Source: Lachnospiraceae bacterium NK4A144 (lineage in GTDB: Bacteria; Bacillota; Clostridia; Lachnospirales; Lachnospiraceae). From it: 64,000 nt of DNA. Made by a program: the position numbers and the translations under genes. The stretch's first letter is position 1. The number at the start of each line of letters is the position of its first letter. Of this stretch, positions 44,444 through 53,571 are shown in pieces. The notes beneath the pieces were generated by a model. It was not told the DNA's origin, did no database searches, and saw nothing but the letters and a program-made list of their open reading frames with translations. The stretch is from the NCBI GenBank assembly GCA_000424365.1, contig AUJT01000001.1, positions 186,001 through 250,000 on the forward strand, in the 5' to 3' direction.

Positions 44444-46174
44444 ATGGTAAAAACATTATTACAAAGTGTTCGGGAATACAAAAAAGCGTCCATTCTTACA
44501 CCAATCTATGTGGCGCTGGAAGTCCTGCTTGAGTGCATACTTCCGTTTGTTATGGCTGATCTTATCGATCACATGGATGGAACGTCTATGGATCCGGTGA
44601 TCAAATACGGTCTTGTACTGTTGATTATGGCATTTTTGTCACTTTTATGCGGTGTATTGTCCGGTCGAGAGGCTGCTACAGCAGCCTGCGGTTTTGCAAA
44701 AAATCTGCGTCATGACCTGTTCTACAGGATCCAGACTTTTTCTTTTGCAGATGTAGATAAATTCTCATCTTCATCACTTGTAACAAGAATGACAACAGAC
44801 GTTACGAATGTGCAGAATGCCTATATGATGGTCATACGTATCGCGGTGAGAACACCGCTCATGATGATCTTTTCACTCTTTATGGCGTTCTCAATCAATG
44901 CACGGATGGCTCTCATATTTGCAGTGATGGTTCCGATAGTAGGAATAGCCATCGGAACGATCGTCCGCACAGTTTTCCCTATTTTTAAGAGCATATTCCA
45001 TAAATATGATGCCCTTAATAATTCTGTACAGGAAAATGTATCCGCTATCCGCGTAGTTAAGGCATTTGTAAGAGAAGACCATGAGCAGGTTAAATTTAAG
45101 AATGCATCAGAGGAAGTGAGAAAAGACTTCACAAGAGCAGAGAAGATCATTGCCATGAATAATCCGATCCTGACTTTCGGAATATTCACATCACTTACTC
45201 TTTTAAGCTGGTTTGGCGCAAACATGATCATTTCGTCTGCCGGATCATCACTTACAACAGGTGAGCTCACATCACTTATTACTTACGGTGTGCAGATAAT
45301 GATCTCTATCATGATGCTGTCAATGGTATTTGTAATGGTTTCAATGGCTACGGAGTCTGCAGAGAGAATCGTAGAAGTACTGAGATATGAGCCGACTCTC
45401 GTTAGTCCTGAAAACGGTGAGACAGTTGTAACTGACGGAAGCATCGATTTTGACCATGTTTCCTTCCGTTATTCAGCGAAAAGTAAGAAAAAGGCTCTGT
45501 CTGATATCGACCTTCACATCAAGTCCGGTGAGACTATCGGTATCATCGGTGGAACAGGTTCATCAAAGACAACGCTTATCCAGCTGATCTCCAGACTGTA
45601 TGACGTTACTGAGGGAACCGTAAAAGTTGGTGGAAGAGATGTAAAGGATTATGATCTCAAGTCTCTTCGTGACCAGGTTGCAGTTGTACTGCAAAAAAAT
45701 GTACTTTTCTCCGGAACCATAAAGGATAATCTCCGTTGGGGAAAGAAAGATGCTACTGATGAAGAAATACTCCATGCCTGCAAGCTTTCTCAGGCAGATG
45801 AGTTTGTACAGCTTTTCCCTGATAAATATGACACCTGGATCGAGCAGGGCGGTACAAATGTATCCGGCGGTCAGAAGCAGAGACTTTGTATCGCAAGAGC
45901 TCTCCTTAAAAAACCAAAGGTATTGATACTCGATGATTCAACATCGGCTGTTGATACAAAGACAGATGCGCTCATTCGCCGCGCATTTGCACAGGAAATC
46001 CCTGATACTACAAAGATCATAATCGCCCAGCGTATCTCGTCTGTTCAGGATGCAGACCAGATCCTCGTTATGGATGGCGGAAAGATCGTAGAACAGGGTA
46101 CACATGATGAGCTTCTCGAAGTTAACGGCATTTACCGTGAACTTTATGACACACAGACAAGAAAGGAGGCGTGA
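44444..46174 (+). CDS. Heterodimeric ABC exporter subunit with degenerate ATPase site (LmrC/BmrC-like)
   Basis: 576 residues: six membrane segments (about 15-300) fused to an ATPase domain. Walker A is GGTGSSKTT, signature VSGGQKQR, Walker B VLILDDSTSAVD. The residue after Walker B is Asp instead of the catalytic Glu, and the H-loop region reads IIAQRIS with Gln in place of His. These changes mark the non-catalytic site of heterodimeric multidrug exporters. AGGAGG precedes the start; its stop codon lies five bases before the next start. It should pump drugs or peptides outward together with its partner. Confidence 0.92.
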   Translation: MVKTLLQSVREYKKASILTPIYVALEVLLECILPFVMADLIDHMDGTSMDPVIKYGLVLLIMAFLSLLCGVLSGREAATAACGFAKNLRHDLFYRIQTFSFADVDKFSSSSLVTRMTTDVTNVQNAYMMVIRIAVRTPLMMIFSLFMAFSINARMALIFAVMVPIVGIAIGTIVRTVFPIFKSIFHKYDALNNSVQENVSAIRVVKAFVREDHEQVKFKNASEEVRKDFTRAEKIIAMNNPILTFGIFTSLTLLSWFGANMIISSAGSSLTTGELTSLITYGVQIMISIMMLSMVFVMVSMATESAERIVEVLRYEPTLVSPENGETVVTDGSIDFDHVSFRYSAKSKKKALSDIDLHIKSGETIGIIGGTGSSKTTLIQLISRLYDVTEGTVKVGGRDVKDYDLKSLRDQVAVVLQKNVLFSGTIKDNLRWGKKDATDEEILHACKLSQADEFVQLFPDKYDTWIEQGGTNVSGGQKQRLCIARALLKKPKVLILDDSTSAVDTKTDALIRRAFAQEIPDTTKIIIAQRISSVQDADQILVMDGGKIVEQGTHDELLEVNGIYRELYDTQTRKEA

Positions 46175-46179
46175 TCAGC

Positions 46180-48081
46180 ATGAATATGAAAAAAGCTTCA
46201 AAAGCAGGCACATTTCCTCGTCTCCTGAAATATGTTTTCAGTAAATATCCGGGAACAATTATAACTGTTATTATTTGTATCATTTTTGCAGCTCTTTCAT
46301 CTACAGTAGCAACTGCTTTTATGCAGAGGCTGATCGATGAATGTATCATTCCGGGAATGAATAACGGTCTGGACAGCGTTTATACAAAGATGGTTTCCAT
46401 CGTGCTCACCATGGCTTTAGTATATTTACTCGGTGTTACAGGAAACTTTATCTATACAAGACTTATGGCGACAGTTACTCAGGGTACGCTTAAGTCTCTC
46501 CGTGATGATATGTTTTTCAAAATGGAGACGCTTCCTATAAAGTACTTCGATACATATGCTCATGGCGATATCATGAGTACCTATACAAATGATGTAGATG
46601 CTATCCGTCAGATGATAGGTCAGTGTATCCCAATGATCTTTCAATCGACTCTCAGTATCGTGTCAATTCTCTTAATGATGCTTTACTACAGTGTATGGCT
46701 TACCATTGTTGTAGTTGCAGTGTGCTACCTCATGACACTGATATCAAAGAAATATACCGGAGCCAGCACAAAGTATATGATCCGTCAGCAGGAATCACTG
46801 GCTGCGGAGGAAGGCTTCATCGAGGAAATGATGGGCGGTCAGAAGGTCATCAAGGTGTTCACTCATGAAGAAGAGAGCGAAAAGGCTTTTGATGAATATA
46901 ATGAGAAGCTCTTCATTAACGGAGAAAAGGCAAACAAAGCCGGAAACGTGCTGATGCCGATACTTGGAAATGTCGGAAATGTAATGTATGTGCTGCTCGC
47001 AGCTGTTGGTGGAACACTTGTTATCCTTAATCTGCCGAACCTCAGACTTATCGGTGTTTCGACGATTTCCATAGGTATCATTGTTTCTTTCCTTAGTATG
47101 TCCCGCCAGCTGTCACAGACTATCGGACAGGTTTCCATGCAGGTATCCATGATCGCTATGGGTATCGCCGGAGCAGGCCGTGTATTTGAGCTTATTGACG
47201 AAGAACCGGAACATGACGAGGGTTATGTAATGCTCGTAAATGCTTACAAGGATGAAAACGGTGAGATTCACGAAACTGATAAAAAGACCGATTTCTGGGC
47301 ATGGAAGCATTATCATAAGGATACAGATACAACAACTTATCAGGAACTTAAGGGAGATATACAGCTTGAAAACGTCGACTTCGGTTATGTACCCGAAAAA
47401 CTTGTGCTTCATAATGTAAGTCTCTATGCGAAGCCGGGACAGAAGATAGCATTTGTAGGTGCTACGGGAGCAGGAAAGACCACCATTACAAACCTGATCA
47501 ACAGGTTTTATGATATTCCGGACGGAAAGATCCGTTATGATGGCATAAATATCAATAAGATCAAAAAGCCGGACCTCCGTAGGTCCCTTGGAATCGTATT
47601 GCAGGAAGTTAATCTCTTTACAGGTACTGTTATGGATAATATCCGTTATGGTCGTCTCGATGCTACCGATGAAGAATGTATCGCAGCTGCAAAGCTCGCT
47701 AACGCAGATGACTTCATTACCAGACTTCCTGATGGATATGACACTATGCTTACCGGTAACGGTTCGCAGCTCTCACAGGGACAGAGACAGCTTATCTCAA
47801 TCGCAAGGGCCGCAGTTGCTGATCCGCCGGTTATGATCCTTGACGAGGCTACAAGTTCCATCGATACACGTACTGAAGAACTTGTTCAGCGTGGTATGGA
47901 TAACCTCATGAAGGGCAGAACAGTATTTGTAATTGCTCACAGACTCTCGACAGTTCGCAATAGTAATGCTATTATGGTGCTCGACCACGGCAATATCATT
48001 GAACGTGGAACACACGACGACCTGCTTGCACAGAAGGGTACATATTATCAGCTGTACACAGGCGCATTTGAATTGGAGTAA
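46180..48081 (+). CDS. Heterodimeric ABC exporter subunit with catalytic ATPase site (LmrD/BmrD-like)
   Basis: 633 residues. Six membrane segments and an ATPase with Walker A GATGAGKTT, signature LSQGQRQ, Walker B VMILDEATSSID with the catalytic Glu and H-loop IAHRLS. Between the membrane and ATPase parts is an insertion of about 50 residues (NAYKDENGEIHETDKKTDFWAWKHYHKD) seen in this subunit class. ATG 46180 is used, with AGGAGG 11 bases upstream; a GTG at 46171 would be too close. It pairs with the gene before it and is probably under the MarR gene at the head of the cluster. Confidence 0.92.
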   Translation: MNMKKASKAGTFPRLLKYVFSKYPGTIITVIICIIFAALSSTVATAFMQRLIDECIIPGMNNGLDSVYTKMVSIVLTMALVYLLGVTGNFIYTRLMATVTQGTLKSLRDDMFFKMETLPIKYFDTYAHGDIMSTYTNDVDAIRQMIGQCIPMIFQSTLSIVSILLMMLYYSVWLTIVVVAVCYLMTLISKKYTGASTKYMIRQQESLAAEEGFIEEMMGGQKVIKVFTHEEESEKAFDEYNEKLFINGEKANKAGNVLMPILGNVGNVMYVLLAAVGGTLVILNLPNLRLIGVSTISIGIIVSFLSMSRQLSQTIGQVSMQVSMIAMGIAGAGRVFELIDEEPEHDEGYVMLVNAYKDENGEIHETDKKTDFWAWKHYHKDTDTTTYQELKGDIQLENVDFGYVPEKLVLHNVSLYAKPGQKIAFVGATGAGKTTITNLINRFYDIPDGKIRYDGININKIKKPDLRRSLGIVLQEVNLFTGTVMDNIRYGRLDATDEECIAAAKLANADDFITRLPDGYDTMLTGNGSQLSQGQRQLISIARAAVADPPVMILDEATSSIDTRTEELVQRGMDNLMKGRTVFVIAHRLSTVRNSNAIMVLDHGNIIERGTHDDLLAQKGTYYQLYTGAFELE

Positions 48082-48089
48082 GAGTTTTA

Positions 48090-48737
48090 ATGGACGGAGC
48101 AATTTTTGACATGGATGGTCTTCTCTTTGATACAGAGAAGATCTGGCAGAGAAAATGGCATGATATCGCTGACGAAATGGGCGTTACACTGCCGGAAGAG
48201 TTTAAGAATGAGATCACAGGTTCCAGCGGACCTTTCATGAACAGCGTGGTAAAGAAGTATTATCATGTGGAAGATGGAGCCGAGATCATAAAAGACTGTT
48301 ATGAGCGTGTACATGAAGAAGCACAGCGCCACGTAGATATGAAAAAGGGTGTAGTAGAAATCCTTGATTATCTTAAAGAGAATGGCTTCCTCATCGCGGT
48401 TGCCAGCAGTTCTTCAAGAAAGCAGATTCTGCACAATATCCAGTCCGCAGGTATCCAGAACTACTTTGATGCAATCGTTAGCGGAGTAGAGCTTAAACGC
48501 GGAAAGCCGGCACCGGATATTTTCCTGAAGGCTGCTGAGCAGATAAAGTGCAGACCGGAAGACTGCTATGTATTTGAAGATGCGATAAACGGTGTAACAG
48601 CCGGACACGCAGCAGGATGCAAGACAGTTATGATCCCGGATATGCTGACACCTGATGAAGAGACGATCAAAAAGACAGTTATGGTATGTAATGACCTCAT
48701 CGAGGCAAGAGATGCCATAAAGGCCGGACAGATCTGA
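48090..48737 (+). CDS. HAD-superfamily phosphatase (beta-phosphoglucomutase/YcjU-like)
   Basis: 215 residues. Motif I is IFDMDGLLFDTE, motif II AVASSSSRKQI, motif III the Lys of RGKPAPDIFLKA and motif IV YVFEDAINGV. The four-helix cap lies between residues 15 and 80. This is the beta-phosphoglucomutase/phosphatase group; most members are sugar-phosphate phosphatases. It begins eight bases after the exporter and is likely co-transcribed. A terminator follows. Confidence 0.88.
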   Translation: MDGAIFDMDGLLFDTEKIWQRKWHDIADEMGVTLPEEFKNEITGSSGPFMNSVVKKYYHVEDGAEIIKDCYERVHEEAQRHVDMKKGVVEILDYLKENGFLIAVASSSSRKQILHNIQSAGIQNYFDAIVSGVELKRGKPAPDIFLKAAEQIKCRPEDCYVFEDAINGVTAGHAAGCKTVMIPDMLTPDEETIKKTVMVCNDLIEARDAIKAGQI

Positions 48738-48764
48738 GAATTTGAATTATCTATAATGTAAAAT

Positions 48765-48809
48765 GAACCGACAGTTCCAGTTAAATGTGAACTGCCGGTT
48801 CTTTTTTGA
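48765..48809. terminator. Bidirectional terminator between convergent genes
   Basis: GAACCG-A-CAGTTC pairs with GAACTGCCGGTTC around a short loop, with a T run on the plus strand and an A-rich stretch on the other side. Confidence 0.88.
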
Positions 48810-48817
48810 TTTACATT

Positions 48818-49927
48818 TCAATCAATATGAAGATTTTCGTCCAGCCAGGTAGTATCTTTTTCAATCTGTTTGATAAAAATTCGTGATTTGTATTCCGGAT
48901 ACTTATTTTCATGGAACTTGAAAAGCATCTTTCCTTCTTCGATCTCGCCAAGGATTTCGATTTTTCCCAAAGGGTGACTCATGCAATATCGCACACTTTT
49001 TCCTATACCGTTTTGAAGAGACTTGGCATCATCTACGATGCGTACGCCCTCTCTGAGTGGGATCTGAAACCTGCTCTTTACACCGGTGACAGGTCTGCAC
49101 TGGAAAATGTAATAGGGTACGACACCTATACGTGTGAGACTGCGTAAGAGCTCTCCAAGAACTGACGGGTCGTCATTTACACCGCGCAGGAGTACAGTTT
49201 GATTGCGTACCTGTAGTCCGCATCGCTGTGCAGCACGAACAGCGGCGATCGATTCAGAGGTGATCTCTCTCGGATGATTGAATTGGGCAACAAGATACAG
49301 CTGTTTTTTATCTGAGTACTCTTTGAATATGTTTAAGAGTTCTTCATCATCATATATTCTTTGAGGTAATGTAACCGGTATACGGCTGCAAATGCGGATC
49401 AGATCGAGATTAGGGATACTGCATAATTCCTCAAGATAACGCCTGATCACATCGTTTGTATTCATCAGTGAATCTCCGCCTGAAATGAGAACGTTAGTTA
49501 TTTCAGGGTGGGAGCGTACATAAGAAGCGGCCTTGTCTACCTGTTTATTTAATTCTTTTTCTGACAGCCCTACGAATCTCTTTCTGAAACAGTGCCTGCA
49601 GTACATGGCACAGGCATTGGTAGAAAGAATCAATGCAGACTGTGTATATTTGTGCTGGACGCCTTCCTGCTTAGTATTGCTGTTTTCGCCGCTTGTATCA
49701 AAGCTTCCTTCCTGTGTAAGCTCAGATTCGGACGGGATACACATCCTCGCGATCGGATCCTCCGTATCATTCCCATCAATGAGAGAAAAATAGTAAGGTG
49801 TTATCATCATAGGAAAACGTGAAATGATCTCTTCATACTTTTTTCTGTCAGATTCCGAAAGTCTCAGTTTGTCGCAGAGCTCATCTGCTGTTGTGATACA
49901 TTTTTTCAGTTCCTCCTGCCATGACAT
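48818..49927 (-). CDS. KamA-family radical SAM aminomutase-like protein
   Basis: 369 residues. The radical SAM motif CAMYCRHC (Cys 106, 110, 113) sits in the lysine 2,3-aminomutase context LSTNACAMYCRHCFRKRFVG, followed by VLISGGDSL. A Lys in the C-terminal SHPLGKIEI stretch is the candidate PLP-binding residue. At 369 residues it is shorter than clostridial lysine 2,3-aminomutase (about 415) and closer to the EpmB/YjeK length, yet no epmA/poxA or efp gene is next to it. It could act on free lysine, glutamate or a protein lysine. A good ribosome site (GGAGGGGA) precedes the ATG. Confidence 0.85.
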   Translation of the reverse strand: MSWQEELKKCITTADELCDKLRLSESDRKKYEEIISRFPMMITPYYFSLIDGNDTEDPIARMCIPSESELTQEGSFDTSGENSNTKQEGVQHKYTQSALILSTNACAMYCRHCFRKRFVGLSEKELNKQVDKAASYVRSHPEITNVLISGGDSLMNTNDVIRRYLEELCSIPNLDLIRICSRIPVTLPQRIYDDEELLNIFKEYSDKKQLYLVAQFNHPREITSESIAAVRAAQRCGLQVRNQTVLLRGVNDDPSVLGELLRSLTRIGVVPYYIFQCRPVTGVKSRFQIPLREGVRIVDDAKSLQNGIGKSVRYCMSHPLGKIEILGEIEEGKMLFKFHENKYPEYKSRIFIKQIEKDTTWLDENLHID

Positions 49928-50212
49928 AGAAAATCCCCTCCATAAATACCGATAGTCTGACTTAGAAATGACTACGCCTCAAAGTTGATTACAATTCACC
50001 AAAATGTATATGCATTATTATACAACAAACGGACAAATATCGCATCAAATGTCATCATATTTACTTAAAAACATTTAAAAAAGATTGTTGCGTGTGTGAA
50101 ATATTCACAATACATGCCGCGAAAATGATATTACAAGATAAGAGAATTACGAGAGCATTATAAGAAGCAATTCGTGTTATCTGACAGTTTTATTTCACAT
50201 AAGGAGGCATCC
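49928..50212. other. Intergenic region upstream of the sigma-factor remnant
   Basis: 285 bases with no gene. It carries the promoter region of the KamA-like gene on the minus strand and a 38-bp dispersed palindromic repeat at 50143-50180. Confidence 0.5.
50143..50180 (+). repeat. Dispersed palindromic repeat, copy C
   Basis: Starts AGAATTACGAGAGCATTAT and ends AGCAATTCGTGTTAT; both ends match copies at 63732-63829 and, inverted, 43593-43637. It lies just upstream of a truncated sigma-factor gene. Confidence 0.7.
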
Positions 50213-50413
50213 ATGCCAGATACCTTTGCAGTGCTGTCGTCACGAAGGGCAAACTTTAAGGAAAGAGAGGGGAGTACTTTCAAAACCTGGCTTTTCAAGA
50301 TCGCGAAAAACATTGCCTTAAAGCACTTGAGGAAGCGCAGGCACGTATTCTCTGAAGTTTTCGATGACATGATGAAAATCCGTTATTTTTTACTAAATTT
50401 TGAATCCAACTAG
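50213..50413 (+). pseudogene. Remnant of an ECF-type RNA polymerase sigma factor (region 2 only)
   Basis: 66 residues from an ATG with an excellent AAGGAGG site. The stretch MPDTFAVLSSRRANFKEREG then FKTWLFKIAKNIALKHLRKRR is the end of sigma region 2 of ECF factors (compare the FRTWLYRIARN consensus). The N-terminal part of region 2 and the whole of region 4 are missing; after RKRRH the reading frame continues only 24 codons. A dispersed repeat sits immediately upstream. A decayed gene is the simplest view, though the short frame could still be translated. Confidence 0.65.
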
Positions 50414-50517
50414 TCTGACAATTACGGGATGATTCTAGAAATCAAAGACTGCATGTGTTAAAATCAGTATATAAAAAGGGCGCGTGATTGCTCTGCCAGT
50501 GCAAAGGAGGTGGCGCA

Positions 50518-51489
50518 ATGGGTGCGCTTGATGCTGAAGCAAAACAGTATTTGGGGAAGAAGGAGACATTTGCTGATGCCTTTAATTTTCTTCTATATGA
50601 TGGGAAACAAGTAATAGATCCGGACAGTTTACAGGAGATGGATACTTCCCAGATTACAGTTCCTTATGGAAATAATGCTCATTTACCTGTTCAGAAATAT
50701 AGAGATCTTCTTCGAATTTGGGAAGCGATGACAGACGGTAAGGCGATATACGTAATTTTGGGTTCTGAGATACAGGGAAGTGTGCACTATGCCATGCCTG
50801 TGAAAGACGGATTATATGATTGGATTGGTTATTCAAAGCAGGTAGAAGAAGCAAGAAAGTCTTTCAAAAAGAAAAAGGGTAAACCTGAAGAATCCGCAGA
50901 ACTTTATTCCGAGGATGGTGTGCTTAAGATTAAACTCACAAGTGAAGAGTTTTTGTCAGGATTTAGGAAGACTGATAGGCTTATTCCTATAATCACAGCG
51001 GTAATATATGTAGGTTCTGATCCTTGGGACGGACCAAAGAGCTTATTTGATATGATGGATATTCCCGATAAGAGACTTATACCATTTCTTAATGACTATA
51101 AGCTGAATATTATATCTGCTCCGGATATAAAGGATGAGGATTTTGATAAATTCCATACGGATTTAGGTTTTGCCATGAAAATCATAAAGCATCAGAAAGA
51201 TGATGCTGATAAAATAATAGAAAATTCAGAACATAGAAAAATTGATTCTGATGCAGCGTTTTTTATTAAGGAAGCTGCAAAATTAGATCTGGAATTTGAA
51301 CGAGAGGAGGACGGTGTCGATATGTGTCTAGCGCAGGAAAATAGAGATCAAAGGATGAAGATTTTAGGAGCTATTGAAATTTATCGAGAATATGGAGCAA
51401 CTGATGAAGACATCATCCAAAAAGTTATAAATAAATTTAATGTAACACGAGAAGTTGTCCTTTCATTACTTACTTCTAAAACTGTATGA
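50518..51489 (+). CDS. Rpn/PD-(D/E)XK nuclease-like family protein (first copy)
   Basis: 323 residues. The region IYVILGSEIQGSVHYAMPVKDGLYDWIGY with an Glu-x-Gln pair, and later FRKTDRLIPIITAVIYVGSDPWDGP, is typical of the PD-(D/E)XK transposase/recombination-promoting nuclease families that are abundant in Lachnospiraceae. The catalytic Asp expected before the E-x-Q pair is less obvious here. Helices at the C-terminus (EIYREYGATDEDIIQKVINKF) are seen in relatives. ATG 50518 has AAGGAGG upstream. These genes are often mobile or multicopy; another relative lies at 52699-53571. Confidence 0.7.
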   Translation: MGALDAEAKQYLGKKETFADAFNFLLYDGKQVIDPDSLQEMDTSQITVPYGNNAHLPVQKYRDLLRIWEAMTDGKAIYVILGSEIQGSVHYAMPVKDGLYDWIGYSKQVEEARKSFKKKKGKPEESAELYSEDGVLKIKLTSEEFLSGFRKTDRLIPIITAVIYVGSDPWDGPKSLFDMMDIPDKRLIPFLNDYKLNIISAPDIKDEDFDKFHTDLGFAMKIIKHQKDDADKIIENSEHRKIDSDAAFFIKEAAKLDLEFEREEDGVDMCLAQENRDQRMKILGAIEIYREYGATDEDIIQKVINKFNVTREVVLSLLTSKTV

Positions 51490-51519
51490 TTGTTTACACT
51501 TTGAGCTAAGGATTATTTG

Positions 51520-51549
51520 GGTGCAGAGTTTCGGCTCTGCGCCTTTTTT
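51520..51549 (+). terminator. Terminator after the first Rpn-like gene
   Basis: GGTGCAGAG pairs with CTCTGCGCC around TTTCGG, followed by six T. Confidence 0.9.
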
Positions 51550-51590
51550 CAGAATGTGGTAACAAAATTTTAAGGGTGATAAAGAACAAA

Positions 51591-52169
51591 ATGGCAAAAT
51601 TATATTTTAGATATGGTGCAATGGGTTCTTCTAAGACTGCGAACGCATTGATGGTTCATTACAATTACATCGAGCGTGGCAGTAATGCAGTATTATTAAA
51701 GCCGCAGCTTGAGAATCGTGACGGTGAGAAAATAATAAAGTCCAGAATAGGTTTGGAGTCGGAATGTTGCTATGTTGAAGATTTCATAACTGAAATTGGT
51801 ACTAATTGGGATGCGGCGAAAAAGTATGACGCTGTAATTGTTGATGAATGTCAGTTTCTCAGTGCAGAGCAGGTTGACTGGTTGTCTGACCTTGTAGATT
51901 TTGCAGAGATACCGGTTATCTGCTACGGGCTTCGTACGGACTTTCAGAGTAAATTCTTCCCGGGCTCAAAACGGCTTATGGAGATCGCAGATAAGATCGA
52001 GGAAATAAAGACAGTTTGCTGGTGCGGACGAAAGGCTGCGATAAATGCCCGTATTTCTGATGGAAAGATAGTCAGAAACGGTGAACAGGTAATGATGGGT
52101 GGAAATGAGAGCTATATAGCAATCTGCCGAAAGCACTTCAAACTGGGAATGCTGTCGGCAGAGAAGTAA
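51591..52169 (+). CDS. tdk: Thymidine kinase
   Basis: 192 residues. It phosphorylates thymidine with ATP for salvage. Walker A is GAMGSSKTANAL near the N-terminus, the Walker B-like motif is DAVIVDECQFL, the lasso and specificity segment is CYGLRTDFQSKFFPGSKRL, and structural zinc cysteines occur in VCWCGRKA with a final CRKHF. This is the type II (TK1-like) enzyme. ATG 51591 is preceded by AAGGGTGA. Its stop codon is one base before that of the convergent HD gene. Confidence 0.95.
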   Translation: MAKLYFRYGAMGSSKTANALMVHYNYIERGSNAVLLKPQLENRDGEKIIKSRIGLESECCYVEDFITEIGTNWDAAKKYDAVIVDECQFLSAEQVDWLSDLVDFAEIPVICYGLRTDFQSKFFPGSKRLMEIADKIEEIKTVCWCGRKAAINARISDGKIVRNGEQVMMGGNESYIAICRKHFKLGMLSAEK

Positions 52170-52170
52170 A

Positions 52171-52632
52171 TTATAATCCAAATTCTTTGCACAAATTTTT
52201 GTAACGTGCCTGTTCTTTTTCTTTAATTGGCTTTGACAGGTCATTCATGATGTGATGCATCGCATCGGCATCTTTGAGAACTTCATCCATCGGACTGTCC
52301 GTAACAAGCTTGTCATCATGGTGATAGATTGCAGAACAAATAATTTCTGTTTCTTTATCATCTGTCAGATTAAGCTCAGTGAGGATAGTCCGTGCTAGCT
52401 CAGCTCCTTTATGTGCGTGGTCATCATAAGAGCCTGATTCATATGCATGCAAATCGTGCATCATTGCAGCCATAGACGCAAGTTCGGAATCCAAGCCTCT
52501 CTTTTTGGCGATAAGAGTAGCCGCAAGAGAGACTCCGTATAAGTGGACAAAAGCACTGTTTCTCTTATCCTCATCAGTTATCTTATTCAACTCTCTATCA
52601 ACATATTTTCTAAGTTCTTTTAATCTGCTCAT
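52171..52632 (-). CDS. HD-domain hydrolase
   Basis: 153 residues. HD motif: FVHLYGVSLAATLIAKKRG, then AAMMHDLHAYESGSYDDHAHKGAEL, then SAIYHHDDKL and a late KDADAMHHIMND. This is the small HD phosphohydrolase type, likely acting on a nucleotide or phosphorylated metabolite. GGAGGA precedes the ATG. It is convergent with tdk and lies downstream of the second Rpn-like gene with a gap of 66 bases. Function not further definable. Confidence 0.85.
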   Translation of the reverse strand: MSRLKELRKYVDRELNKITDEDKRNSAFVHLYGVSLAATLIAKKRGLDSELASMAAMMHDLHAYESGSYDDHAHKGAELARTILTELNLTDDKETEIICSAIYHHDDKLVTDSPMDEVLKDADAMHHIMNDLSKPIKEKEQARYKNLCKEFGL

Positions 52633-52698
52633 AGGTGTCCTCCAAGCAAAAAGTTGATAGTTACTATAAACTTATGGATTCATGAATGCTACATAAAA

Positions 52699-53571
52699 TC
52701 AATCACATTCTGTTTCAGAAATTGCATAATCTGCGACGTCTTCATCGTCCCAGTCTGGATTATCTTTTATAGCTTTTCGAACACAACTGAGGAACTCGGG
52801 CGTAATTTTCAAAATCTTAATCAATTCTTCATCAGATACAGGTATATTATTGTCGCGTATTAGCTCTACCTTGTCACTATACTTACCTAATATTCTTTCA
52901 TCAATAGAAAATAAATTTAGGTTCATATATTCATGCCTCCTTTTTTGGTTATCCTTAACCTTTTTTACTGCGTTATCTAGTAATCTCGCATAATCTGATT
53001 CAGGTGCATTTCCGTCCATGTAGGAAAGCATTGCCTTGATCTCATCGCTAACTTCGTGACCTTCTTTGTCTTTGGTTCCTTTAGTATTCAAGATGATACG
53101 TTTAGCGTGGTCTTTCATCTTTATGCTACTGTCCCAACTGCATATAGTTTCAAAAGGATACATGTACCAACTCATTCCGAAAGGATCGTATGTGGTTACG
53201 AAGATGATAAAGCTATCTTTGAGAGCACCAAAATCATCACCTTTATTTACGATATCGACATCGATGGAGCTTTGATAATACCTAAAACGCTTACCAAGAA
53301 ATCTTTTTCTGGATGCTTGCATTTCAACGTCATAGATCGTGTTTTCGTCATCCTCCACATATACATCCATGCGGATTCCTCTTGAGTCATATCCGGTCTC
53401 AACAGTTTTCTCTGGAGTGAGGACTTCAATTTTACGGATTTTCTTTCCGATAACCATTTCCAATAATGGTCGTACATGCTTTGGATCAGCCATTACTGTC
53501 TGAAACATATAGTTATCAGTGATAGTAAGCTCATCAAAGGGTTTCTTTGTTCTCTTTTTTGTGTTAGACAT
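52699..53571 (-). CDS. Rpn/PD-(D/E)XK nuclease-like family protein (second copy)
   Basis: 290 residues. This is a clearer family member than the copy at 50518: an N-terminal FDELTITDNYMFQTVMAD, then GIRMDVYVEDDENTIYDVEMQ (the D...ExQ core of PD-(D/E)XK), RFRYYQSSIDVDIVNKGDDF, and FVTTYDPFG. Relatives are annotated as recombination-promoting nucleases or putative transposases. The core residues appear intact, so nuclease activity is possible. An AGAAAGG site lies upstream. The inverted-repeat segment 53626-53758 begins 55 bases upstream of its start. Confidence 0.82.
   Translation of the reverse strand: MSNTKKRTKKPFDELTITDNYMFQTVMADPKHVRPLLEMVIGKKIRKIEVLTPEKTVETGYDSRGIRMDVYVEDDENTIYDVEMQASRKRFLGKRFRYYQSSIDVDIVNKGDDFGALKDSFIIFVTTYDPFGMSWYMYPFETICSWDSSIKMKDHAKRIILNTKGTKDKEGHEVSDEIKAMLSYMDGNAPESDYARLLDNAVKKVKDNQKRRHEYMNLNLFSIDERILGKYSDKVELIRDNNIPVSDEELIKILKITPEFLSCVRKAIKDNPDWDDEDVADYAISETECD

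Noticed and set aside
44444-46174. Inactivated ABC exporter gene
   Set aside because: The Asp after Walker B and missing H-loop His are regular traits of one half of heterodimeric exporters; the gene is full length and its partner is intact.
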